Assembly (NCBI GenBank): GCA_963169325.1
Contig: CAUJEY010000253.1
Coordinates: 1 to 44,386 of the forward strand
Length of the DNA stretch: 44,386 bases
Direction: 5' to 3'
Source: Bacteroidota bacterium
Lineage (GTDB): Bacteria; Bacteroidota; Bacteroidia; Chitinophagales; Saprospiraceae
This document shows, in pieces, positions 7,518-15,298 of this stretch. The notes under the pieces are model-generated. The model saw only the letters and a program-made list of their open reading frames with translations. It searched no databases and was not told the origin of the DNA. How positions within the stretch are numbered: the stretch's first letter is position 1; every line of letters begins with the position of its first letter. Position numbers and translations under genes: made by a program.

Positions 7518-9227
7518 ATGAGTCACCTCGATCGCCGCGCTTTTTTGGCGCCGGGCCGAAAGCCCAAATCCTCCATTCCTCTGCTGGAAGACCAGCACCT
7601 CGAACGCCTGCCGGCGCTCGAAGAAAAATTAGCCGCCCGGGTCGCCGCGCCGCCCGACTCCGGGTTGGCGCCTTACACAGGCCCCTGGACGCGCAAGGAA
7701 GTCATCCACCTGTTAAACCGCGCCTTGTTCGGACCGGTAAAAGCCGATGTAGATTATTTTGTCGGCAAAACGATGTCGGCGGCCGTGAATGAAATCCTGT
7801 ACGCCCCTTTTACCCCGCCGCCACCGCCAGTAAACGACTACAATAACCCCGACTTTACCGATCCCGACGTGCCTTTTGGCCAAACTTTCGAAAATACCCC
7901 TTTAAACGTCAGTGCCGAATTTTGGCGGGTGGAAAGTACCCGCGCCTGGTGGACCCGGCTAATGTTGAACAGCGGGCGCAGCATCCGGGAGAAAATGACC
8001 CTGTTCTGGCACAATCACCTCCCGGTGCAATTTGCCGAAGCCTTTTTCGGCAGCATGTTGTACCGGTACACCAAAACGCTTCGCGCCAACGCACTGGGCA
8101 ACTTTAAAACCATGATGCGGGATATCACGCTCGACCCCGCCATGCTGATCTACCTGAACGGCTACCTCAACTCCCGTACCGCCCCCGATGAAAACTATGC
8201 CCGCGAGATTCAGGAGCTGTTCATCATCGGCAAAGACCTGCCCCAGCATTTCACCGAAGACGACGTAAAAGCCGCCGCCCGGCTCCTCACCGGTTGGAAA
8301 ACCGACGGCTTCAGCCACTTTTTCTTCGCCAATGACCACGATACCGGCGATAAACAGTTCTCCGCTTTTTACAACAACCGGAAAATACAAGGCAAAAGCG
8401 GCCCGGGCGCCGGCGACGCTGAACTGGACGAATTCCTCGATATGTTGTTCGACCACCCCGAAGCAGCGCGTTTCGTGTGCCGGAAATTGTACCGTTTTTT
8501 CGTGTTCCACTACATCGACGCGCAAACGGAACAAAACGTGATCGAACCGCTGGCGCAAATTTTCCGCAACAATAACTACGATATCCTGCCGGTGCTGGAT
8601 GTGCTGTTTAAAAGCGAACATTTCTTCGATACGCTCAATCGCGGCGTGGTGATCAAAAGCCCGATAGACATGGCCGTCGGGCTTTTTCGCCATTTTGGAG
8701 TAAAACTGCCCGGCAGCGCAGACCTGCTCGATAATTTTGTCATCAGCTTTTATCTCAACTACGGGATGTCTGCCATGTTGCAAATTCCCGGCGATCCGCC
8801 CAATGTAGCCGGTTGGCAGGCCTACTACCAATTCCCGACCTACGACAAACTGTGGATCAACACCGGTACCCTGCCCAAACGCGGCGAATACACTGCGGGT
8901 ATGGTGTTTGTCGGCATCAACGCCGTGAATAATAAAGCCATTATCGACCCCCTGGCCTGGGCATCCACGCTCTCGAACCCGGGCAACGTCAACGACCTGA
9001 TCAATGAATCGCTGGAAATGCTGCTCGGACTCCCGGTATCGCAAACGGTGAAAGATTCGCTGAAACCGATCCTGCTTTCCGGCCTGCCCAATGAAAGTTA
9101 CTGGACGATCGGCTGGAGCCTTTGGCAGGGCGACCCCTCCAACGAAATGTTGGCCGGCGCCGTTCGCACCCGGCTGCAAGCCTATTTATGGCGGGTATTA
9201 CAAATCGAAGAATTTCAACTCAGCTAA
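7518..9227 (+). CDS. DUF1800 family protein
   Basis: A 569-residue DUF1800 protein. Family marks are RKEVIHLLNRALFGP near residue 60, DENYAREIQELFIIGKDLP near 225, the following DVKAAARLLTGWK, and CRKLYRFFVFHY near 330. Function is unknown. Family knowledge: it is almost always paired with a DUF1501 protein, as here, and the pair is thought to act at the envelope. No classical signal peptide is visible; the N-terminus SHLDRRAFLAPG holds an RR-x-FL pattern reminiscent of a Tat signal but lacks a convincing hydrophobic stretch. DUF1501 follows after 91 nt occupied by an inverted word repeat, so the two are probably co-transcribed. Confidence 0.9.
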   Translation: MSHLDRRAFLAPGRKPKSSIPLLEDQHLERLPALEEKLAARVAAPPDSGLAPYTGPWTRKEVIHLLNRALFGPVKADVDYFVGKTMSAAVNEILYAPFTPPPPPVNDYNNPDFTDPDVPFGQTFENTPLNVSAEFWRVESTRAWWTRLMLNSGRSIREKMTLFWHNHLPVQFAEAFFGSMLYRYTKTLRANALGNFKTMMRDITLDPAMLIYLNGYLNSRTAPDENYAREIQELFIIGKDLPQHFTEDDVKAAARLLTGWKTDGFSHFFFANDHDTGDKQFSAFYNNRKIQGKSGPGAGDAELDEFLDMLFDHPEAARFVCRKLYRFFVFHYIDAQTEQNVIEPLAQIFRNNNYDILPVLDVLFKSEHFFDTLNRGVVIKSPIDMAVGLFRHFGVKLPGSADLLDNFVISFYLNYGMSAMLQIPGDPPNVAGWQAYYQFPTYDKLWINTGTLPKRGEYTAGMVFVGINAVNNKAIIDPLAWASTLSNPGNVNDLINESLEMLLGLPVSQTVKDSLKPILLSGLPNESYWTIGWSLWQGDPSNEMLAGAVRTRLQAYLWRVLQIEEFQLS

Positions 9228-9230
9228 TTT

Positions 9231-9311
9231 TAGTTTGAAGTTCAAAGTTTGAAGTTCGAAGACGCAGTGCCCGCTTCAAACTTCAAACTTCGAACCTCAA
9301 ACTTCAAACTA
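9231..9311. repeat. GTTYRAA heptad hairpin between DUF1800 and DUF1501
   Basis: Words GTTTGAA, GTTCAAA, GTTTGAA, GTTCGAA (9231-9261) are followed by an imperfect inverted copy built of CTTCAAA, CTTCGAA and CCTCAAA (9274-9311). It starts 3 nt after the DUF1800 stop and ends 7 nt before the DUF1501 ATG, filling almost the whole intra-operon gap. Confidence 0.88.
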
Positions 9312-9318
9312 TAAAGAA

Positions 9319-10911
9319 ATGAAACGTCGCAATTTTCTTAAAAATATCACCGCCGGGGTGGCTATTCCGTCCCTGATCGGCGGCATGGGGGTACGCGCTT
9401 ATGCCGCCAGCCCGTTTTCCCGGCTATTAAATGCTTTTTCCACCGATACCGATCACGTGCTGGTGCTGATCCAGCTAAACGGCGGAAACGACGGCCTGAA
9501 CACGGTAGTGCCGATCGACCAGTACGACCGCCTGTACAACGGCCGTTCCAATGTTATTCTGCCGGAAAACAGCCTGCTGCCGCTGAGCGGTTCGCCCACG
9601 CTCGGCCTGCATCCCGCTTTGCAGGGATTTCGCAGCCTGTATGACGAGGGTAAACTGCGGATCGTGCAAAACGTCGGGTATCCCGATCAGAGTTACAGCC
9701 ACTTCCGCTCTACCGATATCTGGATGTCGGGCGCCGGTGCGGACGAGTATTTCCCCAGCGGCTGGGCCGGGCGCTACCTGGCTTACGAATATCCCAACTT
9801 TCCGGCAGACTACCCCAACCCCGATATGCCGCATCCACTGGCCGTGGAAATCGGTAACTCCATGTCGCTGAGCCTGATGGGCCCGCAATCGGGCATGGGT
9901 TTCGTCATTCCCAATGCCGACGCGTTTTACCAACTGCTGGCCGGCGTGCAAGACCCCGCGCCGAACACGCCCGCAGGCGAGCAACTGGCGCATATTCGTC
10001 TTATTGCCCAACAATCGAGGGTGTACGGTCAGGCGATCATTGATGCTTCCGGCAAAGTGACGAATCAACAAGCGTATCCGGACACCACGCTTGCCAACCG
10101 CCTGAAAATCGTTTCGCGCCTGATCGCCGGCGGACTCAAAACCCGGCTGTACGTGGTGAGTTACGACGGGATCGGCAGCTTCGATACGCATGATACGCAG
10201 GTGGACCCCGACGATCATACCAAGGGGGAACACGCCAATCTGTTGCAGCAACTCGGAGACGCTGTAAAGGCCTTCTGCGACGACTTGCAGTTTCTTGGCG
10301 CTGCCGACCGGGTAACCGGCCTCACCTTTTCCGAATTCGGCCGGCGCATCGCCAGCAATTTCAGCGGCGGCACCGACCACGGCGAAGCGGCGCCCGTGTT
10401 TATGTTCGGCAAATCCGTGGCCGGCGGCGTATTGGGGAGCAATCCGCAAATTCCGCAATTCCCCACCGCGAATGACGCTATGCCTTTAGAGTTTGATTTC
10501 CGCTCCATATATGCCTCCGTGTTGCGCGACTGGTTCTGCGTGCCGCAGGATGATATCCCGAACGTGCTATTGCACGATTTTCCCTATCTCAACCTGTTCG
10601 ACAGCGGCCTGCCCTGCGTTTCCACGGCCGTGCACGATGCGAACCAGGCTGCCGGCAAATCGCTGCTCACGGCATGGCCCAATCCATTTACATCGGGGCT
10701 TACGCTGGAATATGAAACAGCCGGGGGGCTTACCCTGATACAATTGCTGGATACTTCCGGAAAAGTAGTGGCTACCCCGGTGAACAGGTGGCAGCCCAAA
10801 GGCAAATACCAGGAATACTGGGAAGGGACAGATTTGCCGGCCGGAACCTATTTCTGCCGTTTGTTGAACAATGGCCGGCATCAAACAAAGACGGTGGTGA
10901 AAAGCAGGTAA
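9319..10911 (+). CDS. DUF1501 protein with T9SS type A sorting tail
   Basis: A 530-residue protein of the DUF1501 family (alkaline-phosphatase-like superfamily). The N-terminus MKRRNFLKNITAGVAIPSLI fits a twin-arginine (Tat) signal. Core motifs are VLIQLNGGNDGLNTVVPIDQ, SYSHFRSTDIW, SFDTHDTQ and TFSEFGRRIASN with GGTDHGEAAP. The last 80 or so residues form a T9SS type A sorting domain: WPNPFTSGLTLEYE, LLDTSGKVV, LPAGTYFCRLLNNG, and a lysine-rich end. The expected route is folded export by Tat, then outer-membrane passage by T9SS to the surface. It is paired with DUF1800 upstream. Catalytic activity is unknown; the metal-site residues seem present but were not assigned one by one. Confidence 0.92.
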   Translation: MKRRNFLKNITAGVAIPSLIGGMGVRAYAASPFSRLLNAFSTDTDHVLVLIQLNGGNDGLNTVVPIDQYDRLYNGRSNVILPENSLLPLSGSPTLGLHPALQGFRSLYDEGKLRIVQNVGYPDQSYSHFRSTDIWMSGAGADEYFPSGWAGRYLAYEYPNFPADYPNPDMPHPLAVEIGNSMSLSLMGPQSGMGFVIPNADAFYQLLAGVQDPAPNTPAGEQLAHIRLIAQQSRVYGQAIIDASGKVTNQQAYPDTTLANRLKIVSRLIAGGLKTRLYVVSYDGIGSFDTHDTQVDPDDHTKGEHANLLQQLGDAVKAFCDDLQFLGAADRVTGLTFSEFGRRIASNFSGGTDHGEAAPVFMFGKSVAGGVLGSNPQIPQFPTANDAMPLEFDFRSIYASVLRDWFCVPQDDIPNVLLHDFPYLNLFDSGLPCVSTAVHDANQAAGKSLLTAWPNPFTSGLTLEYETAGGLTLIQLLDTSGKVVATPVNRWQPKGKYQEYWEGTDLPAGTYFCRLLNNGRHQTKTVVKSR

Positions 10912-10987
10912 AGTCAAAATGTAAAAGTCAAAATGTAAAATGTAAAAGTTTTACATTTTGCCTTTTACATTTTATATTTTGACTTTA
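10910..10987. repeat. GTMAAAAT word hairpin after DUF1501
   Basis: Words GTCAAAAT, GTAAAA, GTCAAAAT, GTAAAAT, GTAAAA are followed by the inverted set TTTTACATTTTG, TTTTACATTTTA, TATTTTGACTTT. The two 38-nt arms match at most positions. It begins within the DUF1501 stop codon. It is placed where a terminator would be but lacks a GC-rich stem. Confidence 0.88.
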
Positions 10988-11008
10988 TCAGGGTAAAATC
11001 CTGCTTGC

Positions 11009-11111
11009 GTGTCTTAAAGTCGATACTTCTGATTTAAGGGTTTATCCCAAATGCCTGGGCAAGCGCTGCGCGCGCGGCGCTTGTCCTTGATTTTGTTTCG
11101 ACTTTAAACAC
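11009..11111 (+). promoter_or_regulatory. Structured leader upstream of TonB receptor
   Basis: TTAAAGTCGA (11014-11023) pairs exactly with TCGACTTTAA (11098-11107). The pairing extends outward through GTGT/ACAC with one bulged C. Inside it lies a GC-rich hairpin, GGCAAGCGC (11058-11066) with GCGCTTGTC (11077-11085). The structure ends 9 nt before the ATG at 11121. It could be a cis-regulatory RNA, an operator, or a terminator for the upstream operon; no known riboswitch class was recognised. Confidence 0.5.
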
Positions 11112-11120
11112 GATTAAGCT

Positions 11121-13481
11121 ATGTTCCAATTGATTAAAATCTTCTTTTTAGCCGCCTTTATTTTATTTTGCGCACCGGCCGGTACGGCCCAAAATTATAC
11201 CCAAACCCTGAAGGGCACGGTATTAGACAAGGCCGTAAAAACGCCGCTTATCGGCGCTACCGTCGTGCTGCTTGGCGTGGAGCCCGTAATGGGCGCCATG
11301 ACCGATGCCGATGGTCGTTTTCGCCTGCCGGCTGTGCCGGTGGGCAAACACACGATCCGGGTAACTTATCTGGGTTACAAAGAAATGTTGGTGCCGAATG
11401 TGACCCTGAATTCAGGTAAAGAAGCTGAATTGACCCTCGAACTGGAGGAAGACCTGTTGGTCGCCAAAGAAGTGGTCATCCGGGCCCGGGTTGAAAAACA
11501 AAAGCCCCTGAACGAACTATCCACGGTGAGCGCGCGCACCTTTTCGGTAGAAGAAACCCAACGGTTTGCCGCTGCGGTGAACGATCCGGCGCGTATGGCT
11601 TCTGCCTATGCCGGCGTGGCGGTGGGCAACGACGGCAACAACGTCATCGTCATTCGCGGCAACGCGCCCAACGGCCTGCTTTGGCGGATGGAAGGGGTGG
11701 ATATTCCCAACCCCAACCACTTCTCGGCGGTGGGTACCTCGGGCGGTGGTATCTCGATCCTGAGTTCGCAGCTCTTGTCCAATTCCGATTTTCTTACCGG
11801 CGCTTTCGCCGCCGAATACGGTAACGCCCTGTCGGGGGTGTTCGACCTGAAATTGCGCAAAGGCAACTCCGAAAAACGCGAATACACCCTGCAAGCCGGC
11901 GTACTCGGGTTCGATGCCGCTGTGGAGGGGCCGTTCCGGCTGGGCAACCAAACCGGTTCCTATTTGGTCAACTACCGCTATTCCACCCTTTCGGTCCTGA
12001 GCAAAGTCGGGGTTAATATCGGCGACGCCGTGACGAATTTTCAGGACCTGTCTTTCAATATCTGGATGCCGGCCGGCAAACTGGGGCAATTCACCCTGTT
12101 CGGCATGGGCGGCCTGAGTAACCAGGATTTTGACGGCAAACCCGACTCCCTGCTTTGGCAGGAAAATGCGGACCAACAATACGGCTGGAATTTCAAAGCC
12201 AATACCGGTGTAACAGGTCTGACGCACAGCCTGGTATTGAACGACGATACTTACCTGAAAACCGTCGTGGCTTTTTCCGGCACCCAAAACGGCAACCGTA
12301 CCGACGAATACCAGGACGATTACAGTCAGCGCCGCCTGTTCGACGGTAATTACCGTCAGACCAAAACCACGATTTCCTCCACGCTGACGCATAAGTTCAA
12401 TGCCCGCCACCTGTTGCGCGCGGGGGCTTATGTCAATATGATGCAATACCGTTTTGGCCAGCGGGAGTGGGACGATGATGCCGAGCGCCTGGTGGAGCAA
12501 CTCAATAACACGGGTTCCGCCACTTCGCTCGACGCATTTGCGCAATGGCAATACCGCGCCTCCGAGCGTCTTACGCTGAACGCCGGCGCACACGGCATTT
12601 ATTTTTTCTTGAATAATACGTATTCCGTGGAGCCGCGCGCTGCCGTGAAATACGCCATCAGTGATGGTCAGTCGCTTAGTCTGGGGTATGGTCTGCACGG
12701 CCAGATGCAGCCGTTGGGGGTGTATTTTATCAAAAATGAAAACAATGAATTGCCCAACCGCAACCTGGGCTTTACCAAAGCGCATCACCTGGTGTTGTCG
12801 TACGACCAGTCTTTGCCCGGCAACTGGCACATAAAACCGGAATTGTACTACCAGTCGCTGTTCAATGCGCCTGTCAGCCGGGACGAGCAGGATGCCTTTT
12901 CGCTGCTGAACGTTCCCGACGGTTTTGTGGGCGAAATACTGGCCAACCGGGGTAAAGGCCGCAACTACGGGGTGGAACTCACCGTAGAAAAATTCCTGAG
13001 CAACGGTTTTTATTTCCTGCTGTCCGGCTCTTTGTTTCAGTCGGAATATCAGGGCTCGGATGGGGTTTGGCACAACACACGGTTCAACAGCAACTATGTC
13101 ACCAGTTTGGTGAGCGGCAAAGAGTGGGGCTGGAACCGCCGCCAGAAAAACCGCACGTTCGGCGTCAACGTGAAGTTAACCGCTATGGGCGGCAACCGCG
13201 AAACCCCCATCGACCTGGCGGCATCCGCCGAACAAGGCAAAACCGTGTATTTTGAAGACCGCGCTTTTGAAGATCAAATGCCCTATTATTTGCGACTCGA
13301 CACGGGCGTACGGATCAAACGAAACTACAAACACCTGACGACCACCCTGGCGCTGGATATTCAGAACACGACCAACCGGCAGAATATTTTTGGCCGGTAT
13401 TACGATACGAAAAGTGGGACGGTGAAATACTGGTACCAGGCGCCGATGATTCCGATATTGAGTTATCGGGTGGAGTTTTAA
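11121..13481 (+). CDS. TonB-dependent receptor, CarboxypepD_reg type
   Basis: A 786-residue outer-membrane receptor. Signal peptide about 1-22 (ending GTAQ). A carboxypeptidase-regulatory-like domain (about 28-115) shows TLKGTVLDKAVKTPLIGATV and GRFRLPAVPVGKHTIRVTYL. The plug runs about 120-245 with VIRGNAPNGLLWRMEGVDIP and AEYGNALSGVFDLK. The barrel continues to the C-terminus and ends in Phe (YRVEF), the usual Bam recognition residue. It lacks the STN domain of the receptor at 2860-5520, so it is not expected to signal to an anti-sigma factor. No SusD gene is adjacent, so it is not a SusCD pair; substrate unknown. It is separated from DUF1501 by a word repeat and a structured leader. It converges with the next gene with a single base between stop codons. 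Confidence 0.93.
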   Translation: MFQLIKIFFLAAFILFCAPAGTAQNYTQTLKGTVLDKAVKTPLIGATVVLLGVEPVMGAMTDADGRFRLPAVPVGKHTIRVTYLGYKEMLVPNVTLNSGKEAELTLELEEDLLVAKEVVIRARVEKQKPLNELSTVSARTFSVEETQRFAAAVNDPARMASAYAGVAVGNDGNNVIVIRGNAPNGLLWRMEGVDIPNPNHFSAVGTSGGGISILSSQLLSNSDFLTGAFAAEYGNALSGVFDLKLRKGNSEKREYTLQAGVLGFDAAVEGPFRLGNQTGSYLVNYRYSTLSVLSKVGVNIGDAVTNFQDLSFNIWMPAGKLGQFTLFGMGGLSNQDFDGKPDSLLWQENADQQYGWNFKANTGVTGLTHSLVLNDDTYLKTVVAFSGTQNGNRTDEYQDDYSQRRLFDGNYRQTKTTISSTLTHKFNARHLLRAGAYVNMMQYRFGQREWDDDAERLVEQLNNTGSATSLDAFAQWQYRASERLTLNAGAHGIYFFLNNTYSVEPRAAVKYAISDGQSLSLGYGLHGQMQPLGVYFIKNENNELPNRNLGFTKAHHLVLSYDQSLPGNWHIKPELYYQSLFNAPVSRDEQDAFSLLNVPDGFVGEILANRGKGRNYGVELTVEKFLSNGFYFLLSGSLFQSEYQGSDGVWHNTRFNSNYVTSLVSGKEWGWNRRQKNRTFGVNVKLTAMGGNRETPIDLAASAEQGKTVYFEDRAFEDQMPYYLRLDTGVRIKRNYKHLTTTLALDIQNTTNRQNIFGRYYDTKSGTVKYWYQAPMIPILSYRVEF

Positions 13482-13482
13482 C

Positions 13483-15234
13483 TTACTTTTTCGCCAAAAC
13501 CACCGCCTTCGCCGCAACTCGCCGCCCGGTATCATCCATCAACGCCACAAAATACACCCCATCCGATAAATCGCCCAAATCCACACGCCCTTCCGCCGTT
13601 TCGCGCTCCAGCCGCAAACGACCGAGCGCGTCGTACACCCGCGCGGTCACAGGTCCTCCGGAAGGTAGGCCGCTCCAGCGCAGCTCGCCGCCGGTAGGGT
13701 TGGGCGAAAACACCACTTCGTTATCGCCTACTGCCTGCTGCGCACTGCCTACTGTTTCTACGTACACCATTTTACACTTGGTGTCACTGCCGTATTGGTT
13801 GCTCACCGTGAGGCATACTTCGTAGCCGCCGGGGGCGGAAAAGGTATGGGACGGATGTTTTTCGGCGCTGTTGTTGCCTGCGCCGCTGCCCGGATCGCCG
13901 AAATCCCACTGCCACTGGTTAGGCTCATACCACGATACGGAAGTGAAGTCCACGCCGAGCCCGCCGGTTTTGTCGTAGCGCCAGCCCGCCAGCGGGTGGT
14001 TGTCGATGCCGAGGGTGTCGCAGGGCGAGCCGTCGATGGGGCCGAGGCGGAAGTTGGGGAAGTGGGGGAGGCCTTTGTAAGCGAAGTCGAACCGGTAGTA
14101 ATAATGGACGAATTCGCAGTCAGCCCCTTGCCGCTCCGGACGTCCAACTCGGTGCATACAACTTTGACCGCTCACTGGGCGGCAATAAATGCGGCCGTCA
14201 GGCCCCAATTCCAAATAACCGATAGAGGAACCCGACTGACATTCGCTGCTTGGTTCTCTTTCAGCGATAATAATCTTACTGGCTGGGATGTCCGAAGCCC
14301 ACATATCGAACTGCAGGATGCGTTCTATTTCCGCAGCATACAGATAATGCCCATCGGCAGACCAAGCGAGCCCCGACGAAACATCGTTATCCGCATCGTC
14401 TTGTATCGGAATATAAATTGGATTAGACAACTCGCCCGTGCATCTGTCGAAATCAAACACACGCAGATCATCACGCGAATTAAAACGGGCCATCTTTCTC
14501 CCGTCCGGTGAAAAAACAATTTCTCCCCCTCCCTCCTCCGAAGTTGTTTCCCCTACATTTTGTTCTTTGATAGTGATGCCATCGGGAGTGAGCAACAGCA
14601 GGTAATACTTGTTGCTGTGCGTTTTTGCCGTTGCTACCCACCAGTCCCGGCCATTGGCGTGACGCACCGCGTGCAAGCCGTCTGGGTGTAGCGTGTCCTG
14701 TACCAAGGGCTTGTTTTTAAATACAACTTTCCCATTGCCACTATTGAGCAACATATCAATTTTTGTGTGAAATAACACATCTCTAAATCCGACCAAAGGC
14801 TGAATGGTGGCATAGGTGCGGGTGTGAAACAAATGATAAATTGCTTGAGAGTCTGGTGCTTGCAATAATATCATATTATTATCATGAGGATAACTAAGGC
14901 TGGGCCAACTGCAAAGATTGTCGTACACCCATCCGGGATTCAAGCCGTTGCTGTTTTCTACCATAACGCCATCGCCGGTTTCAATGTAGCAGCTATTGGA
15001 AAGCAACAACAATTTTCCAGTGGAATCGCATATCATGGCGTTAGACTCCTTGAGTGATATTGGTTTAGTTTTGTATTCGATAGTCAATGAGTCGTCAAAA
15101 TAAAAATAAATTCCATTCGACACTGGTTGGTCACTATACCTGTATCCAAGCACCCAAACTTTGTCTTCTTTTTGAGAATAGGAAATTTGTGAAATCAAGG
15201 CTATAAGGAAATAAAGAGAAACTGTTTTTTTCAT
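13483..15234 (-). CDS. Secreted T9SS cargo with propeller-like N-terminus and PKD domain
   Basis: A 583-residue exported protein. Signal peptide MKKTVSLYFLIALISQISYS (1-20). Residues about 25-390 look like a beta-propeller made of loosely repeated blades (GKLLLLSNSCYIET, GEIVFSPDGRKMARFNS, LAWSADGHYLYAAEI, GYLELGPDGRIYCRP). A PKD domain follows (about 415-490, NQWQWDFGDPGSG and HTFSAPGGYEVCLTVSN). The C-terminal T9SS type A sorting domain has VFSPNPTGGELRWSGL, VYDALGRLRLERE and LSDGVYFVALMDD. Proteins of this build are common surface proteins in Saprospiria-like genomes; ligand and role are unknown. Codon use inside the propeller is more AT-rich than in the neighbours, which may indicate separate ancestry or relaxed selection. 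Confidence 0.9.
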   Translation of the reverse strand: MKKTVSLYFLIALISQISYSQKEDKVWVLGYRYSDQPVSNGIYFYFDDSLTIEYKTKPISLKESNAMICDSTGKLLLLSNSCYIETGDGVMVENSNGLNPGWVYDNLCSWPSLSYPHDNNMILLQAPDSQAIYHLFHTRTYATIQPLVGFRDVLFHTKIDMLLNSGNGKVVFKNKPLVQDTLHPDGLHAVRHANGRDWWVATAKTHSNKYYLLLLTPDGITIKEQNVGETTSEEGGGEIVFSPDGRKMARFNSRDDLRVFDFDRCTGELSNPIYIPIQDDADNDVSSGLAWSADGHYLYAAEIERILQFDMWASDIPASKIIIAEREPSSECQSGSSIGYLELGPDGRIYCRPVSGQSCMHRVGRPERQGADCEFVHYYYRFDFAYKGLPHFPNFRLGPIDGSPCDTLGIDNHPLAGWRYDKTGGLGVDFTSVSWYEPNQWQWDFGDPGSGAGNNSAEKHPSHTFSAPGGYEVCLTVSNQYGSDTKCKMVYVETVGSAQQAVGDNEVVFSPNPTGGELRWSGLPSGGPVTARVYDALGRLRLERETAEGRVDLGDLSDGVYFVALMDDTGRRVAAKAVVLAKK

Positions 15235-15244
15235 GGCAATAAAT

Positions 15245-15284
15245 AAAAAAATCAGGCCATACGAGTCCGGGTCGTATGGCCTGA
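15245..15284 (-). terminator. Rho-independent terminator after beta-helix gene
   Basis: Perfect 13-bp stem TCAGGCCATACGA (15252-15264) and TCGTATGGCCTGA (15272-15284) with a 7-nt loop, followed on the minus strand by seven T (15245-15251). It lies 15 nt past the stop of the beta-helix gene. Confidence 0.9.
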
Positions 15285-15298
15285 GCGTGAAAAAAGAA

